DNA from: Bacillota bacterium
GTDB lineage: Bacteria > Bacillota > Clostridia > Acetivibrionales > Acetivibrionaceae
Reading direction: 5' to 3'
Assembly: GCA_023398495.1 (NCBI GenBank)
Contig: JAEWSG010000019.1
Coordinates: forward strand, 1 to 59,920
DNA length: 59,920 nt
Positions 17,405 to 26,751 of the stretch are shown here, one piece after another. The stretch's first letter is position 1. The number at the start of each line of letters is the position of its first letter. The notes under the pieces are model-generated. The model was not told the DNA's origin. It did not search any database and was given only the letters and a program-made list of their open reading frames with translations. Both the position numbers and the translations under genes were made by a program.

Positions 17405-17603
17405 GGGTGCATGTAATAAATATGAAGAAAAATATTCCAGAAACTCAAGTTCCGCAGTCTAGAGCCTGTAAATACTCCTCGGGGTCGAGCAAACCTCGCT
17501 TCGCTCAAACAATGCTCTCCCTTTCCTCGTCGCATTAACAGGCTCTACAACTTGCTTCACAATGTTTCTTCCATATTTTTCTTCACTTAACTTACGTACA
17601 CCC
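17405..17603. mobile_element. ~199-bp repeat with long imperfect terminal inverted repeats, copy 1
   Basis: The left end GGGTGCATGTAA...GAAGAAAAATAT...TAGAGCCTGT is matched, inverted, by the right end over about 65-70 bp. The middle holds GAGCGAAGCGAG and CCCCGAGGAGT. A second copy in opposite orientation starts at 59781 and runs off the window. There is no coding frame, so it looks like a non-autonomous (MITE-like) element or a large hairpin repeat. Confidence 0.7.
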
Positions 17604-17685
17604 TTTTGCTACCTGTCAGACATGTGAATTACCTTAAAAAAATGTTCAACTTCATTTCTACCATGTTTATCCATTGCGAATTTAA

Positions 17686-17715
17686 TTGACAAAGTCACAA
17701 CTAAACAATTATAAT
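17686..17715 (+). promoter_or_regulatory. Housekeeping-type promoter for the 17775 gene
   Basis: TTGACA (17686-17691), an 18-nt spacer, then TATAAT (17710-17715): both boxes match the sigma-A consensus exactly. It lies about 60 nt upstream of the TTG start at 17775. Confidence 0.75.
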
Positions 17716-17774
17716 AGACATATCAAAAAGCTTCTGCAATTTTAATAATCTATACATCTAAGGAGTGAACCATA

Positions 17775-18170
17775 TTGAATGACATTATGGTAGATCAATT
17801 CCAATATACCGTAGCTGAACTTCTTGTTAGAAACAAAAGTATTCTGGATCAAATAACTAAATTTCAGGACTCAAATGGACGTGTAAACCGCGGAATTGTA
17901 AAAGCTGTTACTCAGTGTGGTTGCGTTAAGATTCATGCAAAAAAACAGATTATGTCCGTTGATGCTGATTTTGACGATATTCGGAATAATATGAAGACGC
18001 ACATTGAGGGTAAGCTTTGCAACAACTGTAGGGACATTATTGAGAAGGATATTGGAAGAAATCTCTTTTATCTGGCTTCAATATGTAATACTTTAGATCT
18101 TAATTTATATGACATAATATTGAAAGAACTTGACAGGATAAAAATGCTTGGAAAATATAATTTAAGATAA
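17775..18170 (+). CDS. Conserved clostridial protein with CGC and CxxC cysteines, MazG-like helical end
   Basis: The product is 131 residues. A TTG start is used, with AAGGAG about 10 nt upstream; the nearest ATG (17787) is too far from that site. Visible features are VTQCGCVKIHAKK at about residues 44-56, CNNC at about 82-85, and a helical C-terminus (RNLFYLASICNTLDLNLYDI) that resembles the metal-site helices of MazG-type pyrophosphohydrolases. The four cysteines could bind zinc. I have seen this type of small protein near disA in related clostridia but cannot name a function. A perfect hairpin follows the stop. Confidence 0.7.
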   Translation: MNDIMVDQFQYTVAELLVRNKSILDQITKFQDSNGRVNRGIVKAVTQCGCVKIHAKKQIMSVDADFDDIRNNMKTHIEGKLCNNCRDIIEKDIGRNLFYLASICNTLDLNLYDIILKELDRIKMLGKYNLR

Positions 18171-18172
18171 GA

Positions 18173-18202
18173 ACAACAAGGGGAATTATCGCCCCTTGTT
18201 GT
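18173..18202. terminator. Perfect 11-bp hairpin between convergent genes
   Basis: ACAACAAGGGG (18173-18183) pairs with CCCCTTGTTGT (18192-18202) around an 8-nt loop, starting 2 nt after the stop of the 17775 gene. There is no strong T run on either strand, yet the position fits transcription termination. Confidence 0.65.
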
Positions 18203-18285
18203 GATATGTAAAATTATTTAATTTGTCCTTGTAAAATCATTTTCACGATTTGTCCAGAGAGTAGCAACTAATATTTTAGTCGAAT

Positions 18286-19368
18286 CTAAATTCTTCTTGC
18301 ATCTAAGAAAAGCTGTTCCTGTACTCTTCTTAAGCCCTCCTTAATCAATCGTGCCCTTACCTCACCAATTCCTTCAACTTCATCAAGCTCGTCAATTGTA
18401 GCGTTAATGACACCCTGAAAATTGAGAAATCTGTCAACGAGGTTTTTTATTACATTAAGTGGTACACGTGGTATTTTGCTAAGCATTCTGTAACCCCTTG
18501 GAAATATCGCTGTATCAAACGTATTCAAGCTGCTGTCAAAACCCAATACCCTGCAAATATTTGAAATATCCATAAGATCATCCGACGAAAGGCGTCTCAA
18601 GCTCTCCTGCATTTGTTCTGAAGTAGCTTGAGCACTTTCTTCCATATAATCCTCAATTATAAGAATTTCATCATTCTCAACATTTGCCAGGAGTTCATCT
18701 AACTGCATACTGATTAGTCTTGCTTCATTTCCAAGTTCACAAATATACTTTTCCATTTCAACCGCAACCCTCATTACCATCTCAATTCTCTGAATTACGA
18801 AAGCAACATCATCTAATGTCACTATATCTTCAAACTCCAGAACACTCAAATTGTTTACAGCACTATCCAACACATTTCTGTACTTTTCCATTGTCTGCAG
18901 TGCCTGATTAGCTTTGGTCAAAATCGCAGAGGTCTCTTTGAGGATATATTTTCTTTGGCCTTTATAAAGTGTAATTATGTTCCTTCTTTGAGAAATACTA
19001 ATTACTATTTCACCGGTTTGCTTTGATACCCTGTGTGCAGTTTTATGCCTTGTACCTGTCTCATCTGTATAAATTGATGTATCCTGCATGAGCATTGCAT
19101 TCGCAAAAAGTATTCTTTTTAAATCCTTGCTCAGAACTATCGCCCCATCCATTTTTGCCAATTCATAAATGAAAGCAGGAGAATACTCTTTATTTATGTT
19201 GAACCCACCATCCACAAGATTCATTACTTCCTGTGAATCTCCAATTACAATAAGTGCTCCGGTTCTTGCCTTTAAAATACTTTCCAATCCTTCTCTTAGA
19301 GGCGTTCCCGGAGCAATCGAACGTAACACCTCAAGAAATTCAAAGTCATTATTTTTTTCCTTGCCCAT
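18286..19368 (-). CDS. disA: DNA integrity scanning protein / diadenylate cyclase DisA
   Basis: The product is 360 residues, full length. The N-terminal diadenylate cyclase domain (about 10-145) carries GALIVIGD, the catalytic DGAIVL and TRHKTAHRVSKQTGE, which corresponds to the RHRTAE-type motif of active enzymes. A helical spine follows, then C-terminal helix-hairpin-helix DNA-binding motifs (LDEVEGIGEVRARLI). DisA condenses two ATP into c-di-AMP and slows when it meets branched DNA, so it couples genome integrity to sporulation and cell-wall control. It lies downstream of radA (105-bp gap), the usual partner. A c-di-AMP riboswitch is present at 3048-3165. Confidence 0.95.
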   Translation of the reverse strand: MGKEKNNDFEFLEVLRSIAPGTPLREGLESILKARTGALIVIGDSQEVMNLVDGGFNINKEYSPAFIYELAKMDGAIVLSKDLKRILFANAMLMQDTSIYTDETGTRHKTAHRVSKQTGEIVISISQRRNIITLYKGQRKYILKETSAILTKANQALQTMEKYRNVLDSAVNNLSVLEFEDIVTLDDVAFVIQRIEMVMRVAVEMEKYICELGNEARLISMQLDELLANVENDEILIIEDYMEESAQATSEQMQESLRRLSSDDLMDISNICRVLGFDSSLNTFDTAIFPRGYRMLSKIPRVPLNVIKNLVDRFLNFQGVINATIDELDEVEGIGEVRARLIKEGLRRVQEQLFLDARRI

Positions 19369-19473
19369 TCACAGACCCTCCAAAAGCCAGAATTATGGTA
19401 TTATTAATTACCGTCCTGCTAAACAATAGACCTTTCTACAAGTTTCCAGCCTTCAAAACTTTATACAACAGTC

Positions 19474-20838
19474 CTACAAAAGAATACTCAGAGCTTGTTC
19501 AACATTTTCAACCGGTCTTATATTTATGTCCTTTAAATCCTTAATTTGCTTTATTGCCTTAACATTTCCCGCAGGAATAACGCAATTTTTAAAGCCTATC
19601 CTTGCTGCTTCAATTACTCTCTTATCTATCTGGTTTACTGCCCTGATCTCGCCGGTCAGCCCCACCTCACCTATAAGTACGGTACTTAAATCCACAGGTC
19701 TGTTCCTGAAACTAGATGCAATTGCCGCCACTACTCCTAAGTCACATGCCGGTTCATCAATTTTGAGACCTCCAACAACATTAACATAAGCATCATAATT
19801 GTGAAGCTGCATCCCCACCCTTTTTTCCAATACAGCCATAAGCATGGTGATTCTGTTATAATCAATTCCTGTAGCCATTCTCCTGGGCATTCCGAAATTA
19901 GTGGGGCACACAAGTGCCTGCACTTCTATAAGCATTGGTCTTGTACCCTCAAGACTTGATACAATAACTGAGCCCGGAACACCTTCTGTTCTGCCTGAAA
20001 TCATAAGCATTGAAGGGTTTTCCACCTCGATGAGACCGACATCCTTCATCTCAAATATGCCAATTTCGTTGGTTGAGCCGAATCTATTCTTTACAGCTCT
20101 CAAAACTCTGTAACTTAAGTGTCTTTCTCCTTCAAAATACAGCACTGTATCTACCATATGTTCTAAAACACGCGGACCCGCTAATGCCCCTTCTTTTGTC
20201 ACATGACCAACAATAAATATTGCTATATTCCTGGTCTTTGCAATTCTCATGAGACCGGATGTAATTTCCCTGACCTGGCTTACACTACCCGGTGCAGAGG
20301 AAAGTTCATCATTAAACATTGTTTGAATAGAGTCAACTATAATAAGAGCAGGATTTTCGTTCTCACATAAAGCTTGAATAGCTCTAAAATTAGTTTCTGA
20401 AACCATTAACAGGTTTGGATTTCTTACACCTAATCTATCGGCTCTAAGTTTGATTTGCTTTATAGATTCTTCTCCTGATATATAGATAATTTTGGAATCA
20501 ATTTTCACAGTTTCACATATCTGAAGTATTAAGGTAGACTTTCCAATACCGGGATCACCACCTACAAGGACAAGGGAACCTCTAACGATTCCCCCGCCAA
20601 GTACCCGATCCATCTCTTTTATTCCCGTCAGATACCGCTCTTCATTATCAATCCTGATATCATTAATATTAACCGGCTTCACATCAAACAGAATACTGTC
20701 CTTTTTTGAAGCTGCTCCTAAAACCTGCCGCTCTTCGGTAAAGGTGTTCCAGTTATTACACGCCGGGCACTTTCCAAGCCAGCCATTGCTCTCATATCCA
20801 CAATCCTGGCATACAAAAACAGATTTATGTTTAGGCAT
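19474..20838 (-). CDS. radA: DNA repair protein RadA (Sms)
   Basis: The product is 454 residues. It has an N-terminal zinc finger (CQDCGYESNGWLGKCPAC), a RecA-like ATPase with Walker A GGDPGIGKST and Walker B LIIVDSIQ, the RadA-specific KNRFGSTNE motif, and a C-terminal Lon-protease-like domain (about 280-454) without the catalytic Ser-Lys dyad. RadA drives branch migration in recombination and modulates DisA in Bacillus. It starts after TTGGGAGAT, 15 bp behind the GH15 gene and upstream of disA. In many Firmicutes radA directly follows clpC; here two carbohydrate genes lie between them. Confidence 0.95.
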   Translation of the reverse strand: MPKHKSVFVCQDCGYESNGWLGKCPACNNWNTFTEERQVLGAASKKDSILFDVKPVNINDIRIDNEERYLTGIKEMDRVLGGGIVRGSLVLVGGDPGIGKSTLILQICETVKIDSKIIYISGEESIKQIKLRADRLGVRNPNLLMVSETNFRAIQALCENENPALIIVDSIQTMFNDELSSAPGSVSQVREITSGLMRIAKTRNIAIFIVGHVTKEGALAGPRVLEHMVDTVLYFEGERHLSYRVLRAVKNRFGSTNEIGIFEMKDVGLIEVENPSMLMISGRTEGVPGSVIVSSLEGTRPMLIEVQALVCPTNFGMPRRMATGIDYNRITMLMAVLEKRVGMQLHNYDAYVNVVGGLKIDEPACDLGVVAAIASSFRNRPVDLSTVLIGEVGLTGEIRAVNQIDKRVIEAARIGFKNCVIPAGNVKAIKQIKDLKDINIRPVENVEQALSILL

Positions 20839-20853
20839 TTTTATCTCCCAAAG

Positions 20854-22794
20854 TTAATTATCAAAAGCACCTGCTTCGATAAGTTTGTCAAGCACTAAAA
20901 CAAACATGGCGTGCGACCATGTGAGAGGAATAACCCAACAAGGCATTCCTGTATCCTTACTAACTTGTTCAGGCAAAAGTCCCAGCTTCGTGCGCGACTT
21001 GACTGCCCAATTAAAGTAGCTTTTTGCTTTTTCCAAATTACCCGTTTCTATATGGTAAAGTGCAACCCACAAAGTTGTTAATACCCATGGATTTCCACCA
21101 ATATAGTTATCATTTTCATACCTTTTTATTCCACCCGATGATTGAGAAGTAAGTGCTCTTTCAATAGCTTCCACAGTACCCGCAACCCTTTTATCATTTG
21201 CCTCAAATACTTCAAAAGGAATTGTCACACCCAGTAAACTTATGTCTACAGTCCAATCCTCTAAAGTAACATCTCTGCGGTAACCTTTTGAGTTTACTTC
21301 TACAACAGTCGTATGGTGTGAATGTTCACTTCCCCATGGATTAAGCTTTGTCCTGACACTTCTGATAAACCTGTTTGCTTCCGCTTTCCAAAGGTTAGTC
21401 TCAATAGATTTTTTAAGCTTTTGGGCAACACTGTTCCAATTTAAAATGGTTTCCTGTGGAGCGTCTAAAATTTCTGCAATTTTAGCCCCTGCTTTGATGC
21501 CCCCATACACTGCTGCACTCGAATAGGTGTGTTCACCTACTCTCTCCTCCCAAAGATCATAGCTTGGTTTTGGAAGCCCGGTTTCAGGATCTATGAACTT
21601 TACCAGAAACTCTACACCCTTCTCAACAGTATTCCACATCGATTCAAGAAAACCTTTTTCCTTCGTGACCTCATAGTGTTTTAACATACCCCATATGAGC
21701 GTCCCTGTTTCATCAATCTGCATTCCCCAAGAAGGAGCAAGATTTCCATCCATATAATATCTTTGATACCATGAACCATCATCATCCTGAGTGCTTACAG
21801 CCCAATCATAAAACTTATCCACGGCCTTCGAAAGTCCGGAAACATCTAAAGCACTTGTAATAAATGCTGCATCCCTTCCCCAGCAGTATGCATATCTTCC
21901 ACATTTACTAAAACTCTCGTCTATCTCTGCAGATGCCAAAAGCCCTCCGGTCTGTTCATCGGACATAAGCTTAAAAACCAGTAAAGACCTTTTATATAAT
22001 CGGTCTATATCTGGATTGCCTGTTTTAATCTGCCTTGCAGAATCTAACAAATCAATCCAGTACTTTTTTGTATTCTGATGCTGCTCTCTTACGTCCATTG
22101 ACTTGCATTTTCTGTTTAGTATTTTTACTTCCTTAAGTGTAGCTGCCGCACAGATAAACATGTTAAAATGCTTCTTCTCGCCCGGTTTTATTATCCCTAA
22201 TCTCCATGACAAAGCTCCGTCTCTCATCATTCCAATATTTTCATATCCAGATAATTCAGTGTATCTCGCAGCGTCAATTGCGTTATTTCCCAACTGAAAC
22301 TGAAACACCTCAATATCCGATGAAACTGAAATATAATAATTATGCCTGTAATGAATAAAAGAATCGGTGCCAAAATCAAATAGGGTACTTCTCAATTCCG
22401 GAGTAGTCGTTATCATTGACGAGTACTGTATAAAACCCAAATCCAAATCCTGGCTACCAATATTTTCTATTTCATACTGCCTGATAAAAACATCTCTCTC
22501 AGGCAAAACAAAATCAAACTGTTCAACATAAAGTCCTCTTCCACTATCTTTAAAACTAGTTTTGAGTATATTGGTATCATCTACATAAGATTGTCCCCTC
22601 TGCCAATTATCTTCACCAAACCATGATGTACTGTTTCTGTGCCTGACATCAAAAATTCCTGTCACCAATTTCTCAACATGCTGTGGATAATCAATGTGAG
22701 GCCAGAACAGCCTTTCCAATTCGCCCTTCTGATTCAGGCATACGAGCATACGTGAATTCCCAACTATTGCATCGTTGAAGTATGTCTTTGTCAT
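20854..22794 (-). CDS. Glycoside hydrolase family 15 (glucoamylase-like), cytoplasmic
   Basis: The product is 646 residues. The N-terminal beta-sandwich domain (about 1-260) is followed by the (alpha/alpha)6 barrel with CWGRDAAF, SWGMQIDETG, the acid region DLWEER at about residue 414, and LPEQ near residue 608, which holds the second catalytic Glu in this family. Known bacterial members cleave terminal alpha-glucosidic bonds in maltooligosaccharides, dextrins or trehalose; the substrate cannot be told here. No signal peptide is visible, so it likely acts on internal glucan. The start has GGGGG upstream. It is only 15 bp from radA and probably shares its transcript. Confidence 0.85.
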   Translation of the reverse strand: MTKTYFNDAIVGNSRMLVCLNQKGELERLFWPHIDYPQHVEKLVTGIFDVRHRNSTSWFGEDNWQRGQSYVDDTNILKTSFKDSGRGLYVEQFDFVLPERDVFIRQYEIENIGSQDLDLGFIQYSSMITTTPELRSTLFDFGTDSFIHYRHNYYISVSSDIEVFQFQLGNNAIDAARYTELSGYENIGMMRDGALSWRLGIIKPGEKKHFNMFICAAATLKEVKILNRKCKSMDVREQHQNTKKYWIDLLDSARQIKTGNPDIDRLYKRSLLVFKLMSDEQTGGLLASAEIDESFSKCGRYAYCWGRDAAFITSALDVSGLSKAVDKFYDWAVSTQDDDGSWYQRYYMDGNLAPSWGMQIDETGTLIWGMLKHYEVTKEKGFLESMWNTVEKGVEFLVKFIDPETGLPKPSYDLWEERVGEHTYSSAAVYGGIKAGAKIAEILDAPQETILNWNSVAQKLKKSIETNLWKAEANRFIRSVRTKLNPWGSEHSHHTTVVEVNSKGYRRDVTLEDWTVDISLLGVTIPFEVFEANDKRVAGTVEAIERALTSQSSGGIKRYENDNYIGGNPWVLTTLWVALYHIETGNLEKAKSYFNWAVKSRTKLGLLPEQVSKDTGMPCWVIPLTWSHAMFVLVLDKLIEAGAFDN

Positions 22795-22914
22795 CTAATT
22801 TACCCCCGTAGTGGAAACAATAGATTCATTTTTTTACTATTTTATTATAACATATTTTATTATTTTTTTATCATAAATATTTTTCCTTAATAAGTACAAA
22901 ATAATATGAAAGAC

Positions 22915-22939
22915 TTGATTTAGATAAATCAAATATAAT
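22915..22939 (+). promoter_or_regulatory. Palindrome and -10 box upstream of the glycosyltransferase gene
   Basis: TTGATTTA/TAAATCAA forms a perfect 8-bp inverted repeat with a 2-nt centre (22915-22932), directly followed by TATAAT (22934-22939). The half-site placement over the expected -35 zone suggests an operator, but no regulator can be named. Confidence 0.35.
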
Positions 22940-22962
22940 AATTTTTCATCTGGAGGAATCAA

Positions 22963-24219
22963 ATGTTATCACTACTGAATAATGTAGTATACACTACTAC
23001 ACAATTAATACAGGTGATAATTTTTATTGCAGGATGCTATTTTTTTGGCATTTCCATTTTGGGCTGGATAAAGCGGAAGGAAAATGACCCAAAAAGCTAT
23101 GCTCCTCAAAAGAAATTTGCTTTAATTATTGCCGCCCATAATGAAGAAAAAGTTGTCGGACACGTAATTGAGAGCCTTTTCAGGCAGAACTATCCTAAGG
23201 AGCTTTTTGACGTATATGTTATTGCGGACAACTGCTCGGACAACACAGCCCAAATAGCTGCTGACCATGGAGCACTGGTGTTTAAAAGGATAAATACCGA
23301 TCTGCGGGGTAAAGGCCATGCTCTTGAGTGGATGTTTGCAAAAATATTTACCATGTCGGAAAAATATGACGCCATCAGTGTTTTTGATGCCGACAATCTT
23401 GTAACCTCAAATTTTCTGCTTGAGATGAATGCAAAACTATGTCAGGGGTATAAGGTTGTGCAAGGTTATATTGACAGCAAAAACCCCTATGATTCATGGA
23501 TAACCTGCTCTTATTCGATAGCCTTCTGGCTTTCAAACCGCATATTTCAGCTTCCAAGACACAACCTTGGATTGAGTTGCAGCTTATGTGGCACAGGTTT
23601 TTGCGTTGATGTGGAGACTTTGAAAAAGATCGGCTGGGGAGCTACGTGTCTGACAGAGGATCTTGAATTTACAATGAAACTTGCACTCAGCAATTTAAAG
23701 GTGGCATGGGCTCACAATGCCGTTGTATATGATGAAAAACCTCTTACATTAAAACAGTCATGGCATCAACGAAAGAGATGGATGCAGGGGCATGCAGACT
23801 GTGCAAGTCGTTTCTTGGGTCCACTTTTTAAAAAAGCTTTTAAAGACAGTGATTTAACTTCATTTGATAATGCAGTATATTTATTTCAGCCTATAAGATT
23901 TATATTTATAGGTCTGATTACGGTTATGATGTGGATTCAGACAGTGTTTCCACAATCACCTTTTTTTAACCTTAAGTACGTTTTCCCGGTAGAAATCTGG
24001 TATATATTTGCCGCACTGCAATTTCTATATGGGCCCTTTGTAATTCTCACAGAAAAGAAGTTTGAGGCACGAGCGATGCTTGGATTTCTGATTTATCCAA
24101 TTTACTGCCTGACCTGGATGCCCATCACAATTCAAGGATTCATGAGTAAAAACAATAAAGATTGGAACCATACACACCATTCGAGGGAGATAAGCATAAG
24201 CGATCTCGAAAAGGCATAA
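22963..24219 (+). CDS. Membrane family-2 glycosyltransferase (BcsA/NodC-like)
   Basis: The product is 418 residues. An N-terminal helix (about 10-32) anchors a GT2 domain with AAHNEEKVV, ADNCSDNT, DADN (the DxD site at about residue 142), CLTEDLEFTMKL (the TED motif) and QRKRWMQGH (the Q/RxxRW motif of processive enzymes). Two or three C-terminal helices follow. The full set D, DxD, TED, QxxRW is typical of processive synthases of beta-linked polysaccharides such as cellulose, chitin or hyaluronan. No partner subunit is nearby. The start follows CTGGAGG. It is transcribed against its neighbours on both sides and shares a terminator with clpC. Confidence 0.85.
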   Translation: MLSLLNNVVYTTTQLIQVIIFIAGCYFFGISILGWIKRKENDPKSYAPQKKFALIIAAHNEEKVVGHVIESLFRQNYPKELFDVYVIADNCSDNTAQIAADHGALVFKRINTDLRGKGHALEWMFAKIFTMSEKYDAISVFDADNLVTSNFLLEMNAKLCQGYKVVQGYIDSKNPYDSWITCSYSIAFWLSNRIFQLPRHNLGLSCSLCGTGFCVDVETLKKIGWGATCLTEDLEFTMKLALSNLKVAWAHNAVVYDEKPLTLKQSWHQRKRWMQGHADCASRFLGPLFKKAFKDSDLTSFDNAVYLFQPIRFIFIGLITVMMWIQTVFPQSPFFNLKYVFPVEIWYIFAALQFLYGPFVILTEKKFEARAMLGFLIYPIYCLTWMPITIQGFMSKNNKDWNHTHHSREISISDLEKA

Positions 24220-24220
24220 T

Positions 24221-24254
24221 AAAAAAACCTCCGCTTTAAAGTGGAGGTTTTTTT
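24221..24254. terminator. Bidirectional terminator between glycosyltransferase and clpC
   Basis: AAAAAAACCTCCGCTTT and its complement AAAGTGGAGGTTTTTTT form a strong hairpin flanked by A and T runs, so it can end transcription from both sides. Confidence 0.93.
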
Positions 24255-24255
24255 A

Positions 24256-26688
24256 TTATGCTTTGTTCAATACCAGATCGTCTTCCTTGCTCTCTATAAT
24301 CACCTTATCGCCGGCTCTAACTCTTCCCTCCAGCATTTCTTCCGCCAACTTATCTTCTACCATACTTTGAATTGCTCTTCTTAAAGGTCTTGCCCCATAA
24401 ACCTGATCAAATCCCTTTTTAGCCAGAAGAAGTTTGGCATCCTCGGTTACCTCCAGCGATATGGCATTATCTTTCAGCCTTTTTGCAAGACTATCAACCA
24501 TAAGCCCAACAATACTCTTCAAGTGTTCTTCTTCTAACGGGTGGAACACGATTATCTCATCGACCCTGTTTAAAAACTCAGGTCTGAAGGTATTCTTAAG
24601 CTCTCCCATTACATTATTTTTCATATCACTATATGTTTTAGCCTTTTCAGCATTTCCCGAGCTGAAGCCAAGTCTTTTTGGTTCTGTTATAAGCCTTGCA
24701 CCAACATTTGAAGTCATAATAATCACAGTATTCCTGAAGTCTACAACTCTTCCCTGTGAATCGGTAAGCCTTCCGTCTTCAAGTATCTGAAGAAGTATAT
24801 TAAACACATCGGGATGAGCTTTTTCAATCTCATCAAACAATACAACCGAGTATGGTTTCCTTCTGACTTTCTCGGTAAGCTGTCCTCCTTCTTCATACCC
24901 TACATATCCCGGAGGTGATCCAACCAGACGCGAAACACTGTGTTTTTCCATATACTCTGACATATCAATCCTGGTGATGGAATTTTCATCTCCAAACAAC
25001 GCTTCTGCCAGAGCCTTACTGAGCTCAGTCTTACCAACTCCCGTTGGACCTAAGAATATAAACGAACCTACTGGACGTTTCGGGTCTTTAAGCCCAACCC
25101 TTCCTCTTCTGATTGCTTTCGATATTGCCTTAACAGCTTCCTCCTGTCCGATAACCCTGTTGTGAAGAGTTTCTTCCATTTTCATAAGCCTTTCAGACTC
25201 TTCTTCTGCAAGTCGTTTGACAGGTATTCCGGTCCAATCGGCCACGATTCCTGCTACTTCTTCTTCAGTAACAGTATCTGTAGTAGTCTGGTTCTTTTGT
25301 TGCCAATCATTTTTTGCCTTTTCCAGTTCATTCTTCAGTCTCTGTTCTTCATCCCTTATCCGTGCCGCTTTTTCAAACTCCTGACATACAATTGAGTCTT
25401 CTTTTTCTTTCCTCAGCTTTTCCACCTGTTCCTCGAGTTGTTTTAAGTCCGGTGGAGCTGTAAAGGACTTAAGTCGAACTCTGGATGCCGCCTCGTCAAT
25501 CAAATCAATGGCCTTATCGGGTAAAAAACGTTCTGTAATATATCTGTCTGACAATTTTACGGCTGCTACAAGTGCATCGTCTGTAATCTTAACTCTATGA
25601 TGTGCTTCATACTTATCCCTGACACCTTTTAAAATCTCAATAGCTTCTTCCTTTGTCGGTTCTCCCACAGTAATAGGCTGGAATCTTCTTTCAAGTGCAG
25701 CATCCTTTTCTACGTGTTTTCTATACTCATCAAGAGTTGTTGCCCCTATAACCTGAATCTCTCCTCTTGCTAAAGAAGGTTTCAAGATGTTTGAAGCATC
25801 AATAGCACCTTCAGCAGCTCCGGCTCCAATAATTGTGTGCATCTCATCAATAAACAGGATTACATTTCCAGCTTTTTTAATCTCTTCAAGAGCCTTTTTT
25901 AGTCTCTCTTCAAATTCTCCTCTGTACTTTGCCCCTGCCACCATAGATGACAGATCCAAAGTCACCACTCTTTTGTCTTTTAGCATTTCCGGGATATTAC
26001 CTTCCACAATCTTTTGTGCCAAGCCTTCGGCAATAGCTGTCTTTCCAACACCTGGTTCGCCTATAAGACACGGATTGTTTTTTGTTCTTCTGCTTAGTAT
26101 CTGAATTACTCTTTCAATCTCTTTATCTCTACCTATAACGGGATCAAACTTTGCCTCTCTTGCCATATCAGTTAGATCTCTTCCAAATTGATTCAAAGTC
26201 GGTGTATTTGAACTGGCCGCATTATTCTTTGGCACTCCTGTTGTACCAGGAGCTTCTTCGCTGAACATTTTTAAAACTTCAGAATACAGCTTCTGTGGTT
26301 CAAGTCCTAAATCCATCAGAATTCTTACTGCTACGCTTTCGCCTTCTTTTAGTATTCCAACCAGAAGATGTTCTGTACCAATATAATTGTGTCCCATCCT
26401 TCTTGCTTCTCTAAAGCTGAGCTCGAGAACTCTTTTGGTTCTGGGTGTAAACCCTAAAGGCTGTTCACCGGTTGATTCCCCACGGCCAATCAACTCTTCT
26501 ATTTCTTTGAGCACTTTCTCCTCAGTGATACCTTGATTCAGCAGTACCTTAGCTGCTACTCCGCTTCCTTCTTTAATCAATCCAAGCAGTAGATGCTCCG
26601 TACCAACGTAATTATGTCCAAGAGTCATTGCACTTTCCTGTGAAAAACTTACTGCTTTTTCCGCCTTTTCAGTAAAACGTCCATACAT
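24256..26688 (-). CDS. clpC: ATP-dependent Clp protease ATPase subunit ClpC
   Basis: The product is 810 residues. It has a double Clp_N repeat (residues 1-150), AAA-1 with GEPGVGKTAIAEGLA, a UVR-containing middle domain (about 415-470), AAA-2 with GPTGVGKTELSKALA, and a C-terminal D2-small domain. The VYGARPLRRAI sensor-2 motif is also present. ClpC unfolds proteins for ClpP and, with McsB, degrades arginine-phosphorylated substrates. The ATG at 26688 follows AAGGAGGATT at 7 nt. It is the last gene of the ctsR-mcsA-mcsB-clpC operon, all minus strand and controlled by CtsR. Confidence 0.96.
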   Translation of the reverse strand: MYGRFTEKAEKAVSFSQESAMTLGHNYVGTEHLLLGLIKEGSGVAAKVLLNQGITEEKVLKEIEELIGRGESTGEQPLGFTPRTKRVLELSFREARRMGHNYIGTEHLLVGILKEGESVAVRILMDLGLEPQKLYSEVLKMFSEEAPGTTGVPKNNAASSNTPTLNQFGRDLTDMAREAKFDPVIGRDKEIERVIQILSRRTKNNPCLIGEPGVGKTAIAEGLAQKIVEGNIPEMLKDKRVVTLDLSSMVAGAKYRGEFEERLKKALEEIKKAGNVILFIDEMHTIIGAGAAEGAIDASNILKPSLARGEIQVIGATTLDEYRKHVEKDAALERRFQPITVGEPTKEEAIEILKGVRDKYEAHHRVKITDDALVAAVKLSDRYITERFLPDKAIDLIDEAASRVRLKSFTAPPDLKQLEEQVEKLRKEKEDSIVCQEFEKAARIRDEEQRLKNELEKAKNDWQQKNQTTTDTVTEEEVAGIVADWTGIPVKRLAEEESERLMKMEETLHNRVIGQEEAVKAISKAIRRGRVGLKDPKRPVGSFIFLGPTGVGKTELSKALAEALFGDENSITRIDMSEYMEKHSVSRLVGSPPGYVGYEEGGQLTEKVRRKPYSVVLFDEIEKAHPDVFNILLQILEDGRLTDSQGRVVDFRNTVIIMTSNVGARLITEPKRLGFSSGNAEKAKTYSDMKNNVMGELKNTFRPEFLNRVDEIIVFHPLEEEHLKSIVGLMVDSLAKRLKDNAISLEVTEDAKLLLAKKGFDQVYGARPLRRAIQSMVEDKLAEEMLEGRVRAGDKVIIESKEDDLVLNKA

Positions 26689-26751
26689 ATTCAAATCCTC
26701 CTTCGTATTAAATTGTAATGATGCTGCCTGCGATATCTATCTTAAAAACAT

